Shown here one piece after another: positions 34,712-45,992 of a stretch of 64,000 bases of DNA. The DNA is from Aphrocallistes beatrix (lineage: Eukaryota > Porifera > Hexactinellida > Sceptrulophora > Aphrocallistidae), in the NCBI GenBank assembly GCA_963281255.1, contig OY725491.1, positions 558,001 through 622,000 on the forward strand, in the 5' to 3' direction. The position numbers and the translations under genes are program-made. The notes below the pieces were generated by a model. That model did no database searches, was not told where the DNA came from, and worked only from the letters and a program-made list of their open reading frames with translations. How positions within the stretch are numbered: position 1 is the first letter of the stretch; the number at the start of each line of letters is the position of its first letter.

Positions 34712-35090
34712 TTCACTTACTTTTTATCTCTCTTTAGCTGATAGCTGAGTCTTGTGACTGTAGGTTGATCTGGTGTGTGATTAACTCGAGTGTGCGTGTG
34801 TTTTGATGCTAGTAATGTAATGGACTTTTATTTTGGATGATTAATGTACATAAGTGTTTGATTTGCATTCGTCGCTTGGTCCTCTGGGGTATTTCATACC
34901 TGTCTGGAATATTCCGAAGGACCTCGAACAAAACCAGAGTTTATAACGATCGTTCTAAATCATAGTCCATTTGATTTCACAGCTGGTTACCCTACTCTCT
35001 GTTGGAATCGGGTCCGTCCTAAAAAGTGGACCGATAACTCTCTTCCACAATTTCATTTTACTTTCCAAAGCCATACTTGCCCGGAGTGAG

Positions 35091-35531
35091 ACACTTGTGT
35101 ACAGAGACAGTTGTGTACAAGCATTAGAAAGATACGTAGTTGTAGACAGCCCTAATAATATCAGTGGTTCTCTAACTAGGGTACTAGGGGTACACCAGTG
35201 TAACGTAGGGTATTTGGGGTACAGAATTAATCGCTACCTGTGAATATGAGTTTAAAAAATATTCCTACCTGTTTTTGTTTTTAAACAACAGAGATTATTA
35301 TGTGTTCAGAAACCAAAAAAGTAGATAAATACAGTTCACGATTCAACTCATATTCACAGGTTGCAGTTAATTCTGTACCCAAAATACCCTACGTTACACT
35401 GGTGTACCTCTAGTACCCTAGTTAAAGAACCACTGATATTATTAGGGCTGTCTACAACTACGTATCTTTCTAATGCTTGTACACAACTGTCCCACAAATA
35501 TTGTACACAACTGTCTCTGTACACAAGTGTC
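35091..35531. repeat. Large inverted (foldback) repeat
   Basis: Left arm 35091-35252 and right arm 35344-35531 are reverse complements over most of their length, separated by about 90 bp. The arms contain 'gacagttgtgtacaagcatt' and 'ggtactaggggtacacc'. Confidence 0.85.
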
Positions 35532-35538
35532 ATACTCC

Positions 35539-35720
35539 CATACTTGCCAACTGTCCCGCTTTTTTCACTCTTCTATTGAGCTAATTTTTACGACTGTCCC
35601 GCTTTTACATGAAATTTCCCCATTATGTCCCGCTTTTTTAATTCTATGTATAGTACATTTCTATTGCGTCCCGCCGAATTAACGCTATGTCCCGCTCTTA
35701 TCATGGCTCAGGTTAGCATG
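35539..35720. mobile_element. TCCCGC repeat (family H)
   Basis: CATACTTGCCAACTGTCCCGC left and GGCTCAGGTTAGCATG right are imperfect inverted ends; four 'tgtcccgctt' motifs inside. It directly follows the foldback repeat. Confidence 0.55.
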
Positions 35721-36878
35721 CATGCAAAGCGAAAGTTAATTGAACATTTACACATTAATCGGGATAACTATGCAGTAAAGCGCATAATATGTGTACTCAA
35801 TATACTCTCATATGAATAGTATAAATAGTATCATCATGTTACTAAAAATAAGTATAGCTACACTGCAAGTATGATATACGTGTCACCATTCTTGCTTACA
35901 CAATTACTTCGAAACATTTTCAAATAATCAATTTCTGATGAAATTGTCATTTTGTGTGCGAATTGTTCTCTCAAGAATGTTGTTTGCTGATTACAAGATG
36001 CTAACAGACCACACACAGCGAGGAAACCTAGCTAAATGCTTTTAGGCTTTGGGATCTTATTTAGATGTTCTCATTCGCACAATTACAATTTCTTTTGTTT
36101 TAGTTGATTGATATCTTGTTTCAGCCAAGGTTTGTTTCTACTATTTTTCCCAGTTTCTTACTCTCAGGTTTAGAGAGTTGGCGCATTTTGGAATATTCCC
36201 TCCCCCAAAACTCCCAAATATTTATATAAATGGCTTCTCTAAAATATCGCTAGCATCGTTTTCAACAAATTATTCTAACAACCATGTCTCCTTATGATGC
36301 TCAGTCCAACAAGGAATGTATAGAGCTGAAAGTTTTCAAGGTTTCACGGCTGTTCAATGCATTTTTATTGGAGAAAATCCCAAAAACTTGAAACCAAATC
36401 AAACTAAATACCCCGCGACCTAAGACATCGTTCGAAATCCTCGGGATTGGCGGGAACTGAAATGTTCATTACTTCGTTATACACACAGGTCATTAGTCCC
36501 AACCACACCCATTGGTCCCTTTGATAATATTCCGATCTTTCTGAATCTTATTGCGGACCATAGAGACTTATATCCCGTTGACTTGTTTGAGGATCTGGAG
36601 TATCTCAATATTCTCTATTCAAGGCCGTAGTCACCAGGTGTGAAGTGGTCCGGTTGAGAGTAAAAAGTGGTCAGATTGAAACCAGTCCGATCATACAAAA
36701 ACGGTCCCTTTTTAAGCTAAATTGTTCAAAAGTGGCCAGGTTAAAACCGGACCAATGGCTACGGTCCTGCTATTCCCAAAACTTCGCATGTATTCTGGAT
36801 TCTGTCCAGAAACGGCACTAAGAGACTGAGCTAATGATTGGTTGTTGCAGTTTAGTTAGAGATAGCAACCCAATCACG

Positions 36879-39800
36879 ATGGCGACAGTTATAGACCCAG
36901 CCTTTACCGGGGCGGGCGCCAGAGAGGGCCTGGAGATTTGGAGAATTGAGAAGTTTCAACCGAAGCCGATGGACAAAACGAAGTTCGGAGTTTTCTATCA
37001 AGGAGACTCCTATATCGTGCTCTCCACCAAAATATCGAAATCAGGTTAGTAGAAATTTATTATTATTATTGATATTTCTGTATTCTCTCTTTGTTTTTAT
37101 TTGCGTACTTATTTGTTTGTTTGTTTGTTTGTTTGTTTGTTTGTTTGTTTGTTTGTTTGTTTGTTTGTTTGTTTGTTTGATTGTTTGATTGTTTGTTTGT
37201 TAGTTTGTTTATTTATTTGTTTACTGGCATATATATTTACTACATACCGTAAACTGGGGCGACTTTGGCCCTAAGAGGTGACTTTGTCTCACAATAGCAA
37301 TTTTAATAAAATATACTCAAACTAATGAATCAATGTAATCACACTGCTAATATGTTGAATGAAACTCTCAATATATCCACAGGTATTTAAACTGCAGTAT
37401 TTCTAAGTTCGAGTATATTTTATTAAAATTGCTATTGTGGGACAAAGTCACCTCTTAGGGCCAAAGTCGCCCCAGTTTACGGTATCTATATTGTTTGTCC
37501 TTTACCTCATATGTATAAAATCCTCCATTTACCGCTACCTATTGTTTACTACGTCTCCTTATTATTGTTTACTCAACGCAGGGGGTCTAGAATGGAGCAT
37601 ACACTTCTGGATCGGGTCTGAATCCTCTCAGGACGAGTACGGGACTGTTGCCATAAAGTCAGTGGAGCTAGACGACTACCTGGGAGGGGCCCCAGTGCAG
37701 TACAGAGAGGTGCAGGGGCACGAGTCCAAGATGTTCATCTCCTACTTCCCTAAGGGCGTCAAGTACCTGGCAGGAGGGATAGAGAGCGGATTTAGAAAGG
37801 TGAGCCCGGTTTACTTCTAACTAGTCTTTCACTTTGAATAGCATTATAAAAGCCTGATAATTGATTAGTTCTCACTGAACCAATGAATTTCAATCACGAA
37901 TAGTCCCTTTGATTGTATGCATTGTTAATGTATGATCACTACTATTTGATCACAATGTATTTGTATTATAAAATAATTGAATTTGATTGGTCAGCGCAAT
38001 TTGTTACCTATCTCGGCGGGTGTGAAGATTTCGCTTAGATTTTTGAACGCCACTGTAGACTCATTATTATTTACCTGTGTGCCAAATTTCACGATTCTAG
38101 CACCTCCCAGTTCCTCAATCAACTTACATAAAAAAAAGTTTATAGTTTTAATATAAAAATTAAACTATCACGGTCCCATATTGTATTAATGTGTCCGTGT
38201 AAGGTGGAGAAAGAAGACATCAGAAGACTGTACCACTTGAAAGGGAAGAGGAATGTCCGAATGACAGAAGTCCCCCTGAAGATCACTTCACTCAATCACG
38301 GTGACGCGTTCGTGCTGGACTTAGGCAGTATGGTGTATGTATGGTTCGGAGCTGAGTGTGGAAGAATGGAGAGAGCTAAGGTCAGTTAGTTTGTAGCTCT
38401 CAACTTTTGTTATTCTATTATTAGATTTTAGTACATCCATGGTATTAAGTGGTTCTATCCAACTAAATGGCAGTACAGTCAGTCCTCTCTATTTGTCCAC
38501 TTCTCCAATTGTCCAGGTTCTCTATTTTTCCACTTAGGATCCCATTACCCAATGGTGGACAATTAGAGAGGACTGTGTAATTAAGTGTGAAATTTACTTG
38601 TGAGTCCTGAAATCCTTCCGTCCTTATCTTGAAAGTAACTGGCATTCTAGCGATACCAAAAATCAGGTAACAGCAGACCATGTTTCGACCATTCTATTAC
38701 TTCGCCATAATCCGACATTGTTCCCTATTCAAATGAAATCGTCTATCGACTATGCAGATTCTTCAGCACAATCCGACTTTTTTAGCTGATAAAATAAAAC
38801 CTTACCTTTTTCTGGTATTTATTGATTGAAACTCTTTTAGATTTCGATCTAATTCTCTATTTATACTTTCTAGGCTATCGAAGCTGCGCGTAACATTAGA
38901 GATGATGAGCGCGCGGGAAAGGCGCGCATTGAAATTCTCGACGAATCAGAAGCAAGCGAAGACAATGATGAAGACTTTGAGTTTTTCAAGTTTCTAGGCG
39001 GGAAAGGATCTGGAGAAATAGGCCCATCTACTTCTGACGAGGAGTTCGAGAGAAATCCAGACGCCGTGGTCTCCTTGTACCACATTTCTGACGCGTCCGG
39101 AGAGCTGGAGATAAACCAGGTGGGGACTAAGCCCATCACTCAGAGCATGCTAGACAGCCAGGATGCATTCCTCGTGGACTCAGGCACTGGAGCTGTCTAC
39201 GCTTGGATTGGGAAGGAATCCACTAAAGGTATACGCTATGACTTTAATCAACTGAAATGTGCGATATTTCAAGAACTATTTTCAAGGTTTAAAAATACAG
39301 TGGAGTTCGCTTATTAGCAATATTGCTCCATTAGCAACGAGTTTCAAGCTCCAAGTCTAGTTTTTGTATTAATTCTGTTCCCTTATTAGCTATTTTCAAG
39401 GTTTACAATACATTACACGGTTTTCACCGAATTTTCGGGATGATTTGTCCTCAAAATGACCCATAGACGTAACTCCAGGGGTGGCAGGGGTAGCGTGCCA
39501 CCCCAGACCTAAATGTTATGTTGACTTGGGGTGGCATGCCACATTAGTTTGATATATATTTACAAATCTCGCCACCCCAGCTAACCATGAAAAAATCGAA
39601 ATGACCATTACGGATGGATGCACTTTGATTCTCTTCATTTAATATACTGACATTATACAGTATAGTTATGAGTTTATACAAATTTCATTTTAACAAAGAT
39701 CTTTGGTCCATAGAATACAGGGTTGCCGTGGGAATGGGAATCTGTGGGTATTCCCATATGGGATGGGAATGGGAATGACTTTAAGCCTATGGCTATTCTC

Positions 39801-42800
39801 ACATGTGGGTTTCTGTGGGGTTTCTGTGGGGTTTTATGGGTATTCCCACAGAAATCCTGTAGGAATGGGATGGGAATGGGTATTGAAATTCCATTCCCAC
39901 GGCAACCCTGATAGAATATGCATAATTAACGTACGCATGAAACCCCTGGCATTTATTCAGAGAAATACCGTATGTCTGTTCATGCATAGGAGAGCGTAAA
40001 GCGGCAATGCACTATGGAGCTAGTTTCATAAAGGAAAAGGGGTACCCCCCTACAACACAGCTGGTCCGTGCGATCGACGGAGCAGAGCCAGTTGCCTTCA
40101 AATCCCTCTTCCAGGGATGGAGAGATGTGGGCGAGGTGGAAAACATCTTCGTTCACAGGAAGAAAGGTTATGAAGCCCCGGAGGAGACTAAACCTGAAGA
40201 GTTAGTTGCACAGATGAAGCTTCAAGCTAAACAGGAGCAAGATAATCTGTTGGATGATGGAAAGGGGGAGTTGCAAATATGGAGAGTGGAGAACTTTGAG
40301 ATGGCACCCGTTGATCCGAATACCTACGGGCAGTTTTACGCTGGGGACTCCTACGTCTTGTTCTATAAGTAAGTTAGAGGTGATCCTATTTATACTTACT
40401 TCAATGCCACCCAATAATGGGCTTGGCTTTTGTATAAATTCGAATCAGTATTGCTAATATCCATCCACATGAAATACGGCCAACTCCGCTTAATCGGGAC
40501 AAGTCTCCAGGAGCGGAATGGTTCCCATACACAGAAGCTAATACTAAATTTCATCGGTTAATTGGGAACTCCGCTTAATCGGGACAAATATCCGGGACCA
40601 AAGTGTCCCGATTAAGTGGACTCACCTGTACTAACTTCCTCTAGTTTATCTAACCTATGAAATTTCGAACATTTGACCAATATAATGCGACTAATATACT
40701 TCTAGTGACATCTGGAATTTATTAACCCTAGACAAGGTCCAATTATGAAACACCCTATATGCATATTCTATTTGTTCAGTACAGTCGACTCCGCTTAATA
40801 GGGTCACATCGGTCAGAGGACATTTTGCCCCGATTAAGCGGAGAACCTTTTTAACCGAGAATATTTTGTATTAGCTTCTATGTGTGAGAGCTTTTCCGGT
40901 CCTGCCAAAAGTGTCCCGACTAAGCGGTTGACCTGATTAAACAGTGAGTCTGTGACCCTATTAGGCGGAGTCGACTGTAGTTCATAAAAATATAGACAAA
41001 CCCCGAAGCACACACATTGATGACCTAAAATAGTACACAATATGCTGAGACTGGGTATAACTCAATCATGCCTGTAGGTACCTCGTGAATGGGAGAGAGC
41101 ACTTCGTGATTTACTTCTGGCTGGGACAAGCCAGCTCTCAAGACGAGAGAGAGGCCGCCGCACTTCACGCCATCGCTCTAGACGACCAATACTCCGGCGC
41201 CCCGGTGCAGGTACGAGTTGTACAGGGGAAGGAACCGTCCCATTTCCTGAAACTGTTCGAAGGTCGGATGATTGTGCACGCCGGTGGCAAAGCTAGCGGG
41301 TTTAAGAATCGGAACGAGAAGGATTATTACGACACGGACGGGATTCGGTTGTTCCACTTGAAAGGTACCACTCCACTCAACACCCGAGCTGTACAGGTGG
41401 CTGAGTGTGCCACTTCACTGAATTCAGGTAGGTGTTGTAACCATATTTAAACCTTTCCCATTCCAAACACTCATTTTCAGTTATTTTGTTTGTTCCCCCT
41501 AGACCCATTTGTCCCTTTCCGAGACCTATTCACTAATGCCACTGCACTTCCTTCGTTTGTTCGTTTGTTTTGCGATTCGAGTTAATGATTCTACATTCCT
41601 TACAATTAGCTAAAATTCCGATCCTAATCTTTTATACCCATCGACAATTTCGCAGACGAGGAGGTAGGCATAAAATGGGGTTGTTACTATAAATAGATTC
41701 ACCCCCAACAATCTAATTTAATCCAAAGAAGCCTTTCCTATTTATTTAAATTAGAAAGAATCCTATTTGTGAAGTTGCCTGATTCCATCACTCAACTGAG
41801 AAACTAAACTGGGATACTTGTACACTATATTATATTACATATTTCCCATTAATTAATTAATTATGGACAAACAAAGATATGTGTTTTGATAGTATTCTTC
41901 ACTCTCTCCTATGCAACCACATTTCAATTCCTATCTCTGCACAGTAGATAAATAGCTCTTGCATACGTGGCTAGGTTAAGGAGGCTATGCTTGCTGCTAC
42001 TTCCAGAATGACCGAGTGGTTAAGGTGATTGACTGATAATCGATTGTACTATGTACACGTGGGTTCAAGTCCCACTTCTGACACCCCCCCAGCAATCGGC
42101 GCCATCCTCCTTTTTGTTAGAAAAATGTCAGTCGACAGACTGATAGTGCAACTCCATTGAGTGACTCGTAGGACATTTGTATAATATCATCCTTAATTGC
42201 GTTTTAAACTATTTTCTCCATGTCAACCAATCAGATTTAAGTTTAGGGAGTCATTGTGATTCATTTATATGCATTGAGTTAGGTCTAATCCCATTAGTCA
42301 ATAAAATCAAAGCCAACTGTAATGTTAAATCCCTGGATTCTGATTGGCTATTACATTTTGACACCTTATGTGAAAAGATGTGGAGATTTTGCAGAATTTG
42401 CACTAAGTTTCAAATCTCCACTAGTAAGGAATATATGTTCCAAATTTGTTGCGATTTGGTCCAATAGAATTTCCAGGAGCGAGCAGACCTACCTACGTTA
42501 CACGCCGATCATGACATAGGACATCTCCTGTACTAGGAGCTGCACTAAGATATATTATTAGGAGAGGGTCATTCAGTTATTCTATCGAAGTGTGACGATT
42601 GTTACTAACATAGTCGCCGAACCCGGGGGGGGCTGGGGGGGCTCGAGCCCCCTGGATTCGAAGATGGCCCATAGACGCAATACAAATTTTAGAGCTGAGC
42701 CCCCCCCCCCCTTAGAACTACAAATTTGCCCTTAAATTTCGAAAAGTTCGGCGCCCCTGGTTACCAATCATCATTATTCACAACTTTTTAATAAAAGGCC

Positions 42801-44299
42801 AATTTATGGCGTAACTTATAAACCTGAATTTAGGAAAAAATTCGACTTAAGAACAGCCCTTCCCTCTTTCGTAAATAAATACACTGCTTATTTCCAGGAG
42901 ACGTATTCGTGCTGGAGACACCCATTGCTACTTACATATGGCACGGCAAGACAGCAGCTGATTCTGAGAAAGCTGTGGGTGTGAATGTGTCACGTATTTT
43001 GACACCTAACCGCGAACCAACCATCTTACAGGAGGAGCACGAACCTACAGACTTCTGGCAGTCCTTGGGCGGTTATAGGACCTACTCCAAGAACAAAAGT
43101 GTAGACCCCTTCCCTATCTTACACGAGCCTAGACTCTTTCAGGTTAGAATCCATGGTTTACGAACAGAGGAATTGTACTTATTAATTTTGGACCTAAATC
43201 GCTTACTTGTCCATTTCGAAATCTTTAATTACATATATTCGGCCTTTATTTAAAATCCAGGAAATTCCCTGGATCGCGAATTTCAAAATTTAAGTCTATT
43301 GATTTATGCTAATTTAGTCATTAAAATTTAAAATATAATAACATCCAGGGATTTACCATTGAAATCCAGGGGTTGGTAAGTATGTACAGTACACCATCAC
43401 TAATCTGTGCCAATGATTAAAAAATCGTTTGAATTAGAGAATTTGTTCCGGTTAGTGAAATAACACTAATTCAATGGGGTATTTGCAACAATAAATTTGT
43501 ATTATTGGAAGGATTATTTTTATTTTTTATGATTGCTTTTAGCGAAGTTTCTCAATCTTATTGAGAGATATAATATTATAAACGTTGATTCAAAGATTGT
43601 CTGTATTTAATTTATAGAACTTAGCTGTAAGGACAGGCATGTGATTACGTATGTATTTGTTTTGGGGGGACGAATTTGATTCGCTATTACTTGAAGATAA
43701 ATGACTTTATAAGTTATTATGAATATACACAATCATAGGTGAGTAATGCTAGTGGTCGCTTGAGTGTTGAAGAGATAGCTGACTTTGTACAAGAAGATCT
43801 GGTTGAAGATGACGTCATGATCCTAGACACGTATGATGAGATATTTGTGTGGATGGGAAAAGGTGCGAATGTTGTAGAGAAGAAAGGAGCATTACAGACG
43901 GTGAAAGAGTATATCAAAACAGACCCCACTGGTCGAAACGAGGAGGAGACAACACTCATGCAAATAAACCAAGGTTTTGAGCCTCCCAATTTTACCGCTC
44001 AATTTATCGGGTGGAACTTTGATCTTTGGAAACAATCGAAGAATATCCTACAAGTGAGAGCGGAGATCAATGCCGAAAACGCGGGCATCTCGGTTGACGA
44101 AGTCCTCGCAAACTACGGGAAGAAATACACTTATGAGGAATTGAAGAGTGTGAATTTCGAGGGAATTGATGCTACTAGGAAAGAGAATTTTCTCATTGAG
44201 GGGGAATTTCCTGCCGTTTTCCAGATGTCTCGTGAGGAATTCTCCAGACTCCCAAAATGGAAGAAATTGGACGCTAAAAGGAAGCTTGGCCTTTACTAA
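36879..44299 (+). CDS. VIL1-like: Villin-like actin-binding protein, 8 coding exons
   Basis: Actin-severing, capping and bundling protein of microvilli or cortex. Exons: 36879-37044, 37582-37799, 38204-38380, 38874-39228, 39990-40368, 41078-41427, 42898-43142, 43739-44299. Phases agree and the total is 2,451 nt (816 residues; villins about 820-830). Six gelsolin repeats are seen: [10 protein letters not shown] with [15 protein letters not shown] and [32 protein letters not shown] with [41 protein letters not shown] with [24 protein letters not shown] with GDVFVLETP; and [17 protein letters not shown]. The headpiece ends [16 protein letters not shown], close to the vertebrate F-actin-binding core. 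An acidic insert (about [15 protein letters not shown]) separates repeats 2 and 3. The frame is also open from an ATG at 36834, but gttgttgcag ending at 36850 looks like a splice acceptor for a 5' non-coding exon, so I chose 36879. Confidence 0.96.
37105..37225. repeat. (TTTG)n microsatellite, villin intron 1
   Basis: Long TTTG tract with a few GATT interruptions, immediately left of the long-TIR MITE at 37245. Confidence 0.95.
37245..37484. mobile_element. Long-TIR MITE, villin intron 1
   Basis: Inverted arms of roughly 75 bp, starting TACCGTAAACTGGGGCGACT and ending AGTTTACGGTA, with few mismatches; TA-bounded. Confidence 0.8.
38474..38579. mobile_element. MITE-E short copy, villin intron 3
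   Basis: 106 bp with both ends (TACAGTCAGTCCTCTCTATT and AATTAGAGAGGACTGTGTA), almost a single hairpin. Confidence 0.75.
39296..39395. mobile_element. MITE-D fragment, villin intron 4
   Basis: Left end TACAGTGGAGTTCGCTTATT is followed by 'agcaatattgctccattagcaac'-like sequence; no right end. Confidence 0.55.
39718..39910. mobile_element. hAT-like MITE, villin intron 4
   Basis: Same ends as the two preceding copies, with exact 8-bp duplication ATAGAATA (39710-39717, 39911-39918). The interior is shorter than in the 33.3-kb copy. Confidence 0.87.
40475..40630. mobile_element. MITE-A-related divergent copy, villin intron 5
   Basis: The same architecture is visible, with more changes than other copies (TACGGCCAACTCCGCTTAAT left, TGGACTCACCTGTA right). 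It is either an old copy or a sister subfamily. Confidence 0.65.
40780..40979. mobile_element. MITE-A copy 22, villin intron 5
   Basis: Long form with a small duplication (gtgagtctgtgaccc) near the right end. It is the rightmost member; none is visible from 41 to 64 kb. Confidence 0.8.
42004..42082 (+). pseudogene. tRNA-Ser(GCT)-like pseudogene / SINE head, anticodon GAT
   Basis: Cloverleaf is largely intact: D-arm ACCGAGTGGTTAAGGT, anticodon stem ATTGA/TCGAT with loop CTGATAA, variable arm TGTAC-TAT-GTACA, T-arm GTGGGTTCAAGTCCCAC. Overall it is closest to tRNA-Ser(GCT), whose loop is CTGCTAA. The anticodon position here reads GAT (Ile). The first two acceptor pairs do not match (TC against AC), so it is unlikely to be a working tRNA. 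The following sequence shares a body with 8609-8660, which suggests a tRNA-derived SINE. Confidence 0.65.
42121..42560 (+). mobile_element. Probable SINE body after the tRNA-like head
   Basis: The segment AATGTCAGTCGACAGACTGATAG recurs at 8616. A tail related to GGACATCTCCTGTACTAGGAGCTGCACTAA recurs at about 8960-8995, 29150-29200 (reversed) and 52950-52990. Limits are approximate. Confidence 0.45.
42609..42759. mobile_element. hAT-like MITE with GGCGCCGAAC ends, villin intron 6
   Basis: Second copy of the preceding type. Flanks GTTACTAA (42601-42608) and GTTACCAA (42760-42767) match at 7 of 8. Confidence 0.7.
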
Positions 44300-44743
44300 C
44301 CACATTTATCTTTGTATCTAACACGTGTACGTAGTGAATTGACTAAATAGAATCTCTTTATTATTCTATTCTCTATATTTTATTTATATTTATTACTATC
44401 TCCAATAGAATATTATTAAATTATAATCCAGTTTACCTAACAACCAGTGCTCGACAGAATCTAAATTTGTTGGTGGCTATCTTAACCACGTTTATATTTT
44501 TTTTCAATTTTTATAGTGCATATATAAGTTGGTGGCCAATAACCACCCACTTCTATATGCGGTATATAAATTGGCCAATACTTGATAAAATTTGTTGGCT
44601 TATCGCCACCAAACCACCAGATTTGTCGAGTACTGCTAGCACACTATCATAATTTTTAGATAGCGAAAGGTGTGAGCATTTCTGACAAAGAATATTAGAT
44701 ACGTTTTGTGGTTTAAGTATTTTTCTATACCTAGATTTGAGAT

Positions 44744-45492
44744 GTATGCATTAGTGCGAATTTTTAGTGTTGTCATTGGAGATTTGAAATTAGTTCTACT
44801 CAGTTTTGGACAGTTGGCATTTGTTCTACTCGATTTAATTAATAATTATCCCTGGAACAACTTTGGATATTGAAAGTGAAATGAAAGTTAATTGAAAGTG
44901 AAAATGAATTATATTTATACTTTTCAAGCTAAGTTGTTCCAGGGTTTTAATTAATGAGAGTATACATTCATTCACGGAAATATGGGTGCGCGGAAAAGTA
45001 GTCGGAAAGTAAAAGTAGGCATTTTGAGTTTAAAATAGTGTCAAATTGACCGTGAAATTGGTATTTTAATTTTGTGAGGAGGTGGCTAAATGGACCGTTG
45101 GAAGCATAGCAATGAGTAAATAGCAAGAATTATCATTTAGGACTAATGTAGTATCTCGAAAATTGAGTAAAACTAATGCCAACTCTCTAAAAACTCAGTA
45201 GAACTGATGCCAACTCTCCAAATTCGCACTAATGACAACTCCAGAAATTCGTACAAATTCCTCTTCTAAAAGTCCATTTAACCACCCTCCTCACAAAATT
45301 AAAGTGCCACCTTCGCCAATAATTTGACACTATTTCAAACTCAAAATGTCTACTTTCACTTTCCGCGACATTTTTCCCCTCAATCATCTTTCCATTAACG
45401 AATGTACTCTCATAAAACTCGTGTAGAACTAATACCAACTCTCCAAAACTCCAATAGAACTAATGCCAACTCTCTAAATTCGCACTAATGCA
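44744..45492. mobile_element. Foldback/Mutator-like element with repeated terminal units
   Basis: Ends GCATTAGTGCGAATTT and AATTCGCACTAATGC are inverted copies. Terminal arms contain repeated 'actcagtagaactgatgccaactctc'-type units. Inner blocks around 45005-45110 and 45280-45380 form a second inverted pair related to the core at 18145 and 59.1 kb. Flanks TAGATTTGA and TAGATTTTC are similar (7 of 9). Confidence 0.65.
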
Positions 45493-45602
45493 GCGCCACT
45501 CGTAGATTTTCTTCTTTTTCATTCAATCAAAGATTCGATTTCGAGTTTCTTGACTTAAGAATTATTTCTTGTGCAAGGGCATTTCAGATTTGTCTATATC
45601 CT

Positions 45603-45720
45603 AACCTGCGGTTGGCTTAGTGTTTTTTCTATTTATAGTAAAACCCCAAACTCGTATGGCTTTCCCGCCCAAAATGGCTTAAACCGGAAATGACGCAACA
45701 AAACACCGCAAAACGCGGGA
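45603..45720 (+). repeat. CTATTTATAG repeat copy, intergenic
   Basis: Near-consensus copy with the 5' lead CCTGCGGTTGGCTTAGTG, shared with the 2.9-kb copy, and a 'aaaacgcggg' 3' end. Confidence 0.7.
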
Positions 45721-45930
45721 TAATTATTAACATCATTCACCATGAACCTGCATAATTGGATAATTTTGATGGTTAAATCATTAAGGAATTTAACAGAGAA
45801 TTCCACCTAAATACGCCTTTTTCTCACATGTGTGAATTTTTCACTATTGCATGCACTAAGAATGCACATTCAGATCTAAAAGCAAATAATTGTATGTATT
45901 ATTCTATGTTTCGACTACACGTGTGTTGAG

Positions 45931-45992
45931 AGACCTACAAACGTTGATCAGCTGCAAAATGGAATTTTCAGCTGATCAACGTTTGTAGGTCT
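45931..45992. repeat. Perfect 24-bp hairpin
   Basis: Arms 45931-45954 and 45969-45992 (AGACCTACAAACGTTGATCA.. and its exact complement) around a 14-nt loop; pairing stops sharply outside the arms. Confidence 0.8.

Larger units (their letters stand above)
34712..36878. other. Intergenic: IP3 receptor 3' side to villin 5' side
   Basis: Presumed 3' UTR of the IP3 receptor comes first, with no clear AATAAA close to the stop. A large foldback repeat (35091-35531) and a family H repeat (35539-35720) follow. Then comes AT-rich sequence with an inverted-ended segment near 36620-36770 (ggccgtagtcacc / ggctacggtcct). A likely 3' splice site (gttgttgcag, ending 36850) precedes the villin start. Confidence 0.45.

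Noticed and set aside
36834-36878. Upstream ATG as the villin start
   Set aside because: It lies before a good 3' splice-site sequence and adds residues not typical of villin; kept only as an alternative.
42004-42082. Functional tRNA-Ile
   Set aside because: Long variable arm and Ser-type body, two unpaired acceptor positions and SINE-like downstream sequence; called a pseudogene.
44453-44637. hAT element with 8-bp target duplication
   Set aside because: The ends (CAGTGCTCGACA / TGTCGAGTACTG) look convincing but the flanks CTAACAAC and CTAGCACA do not match well enough.
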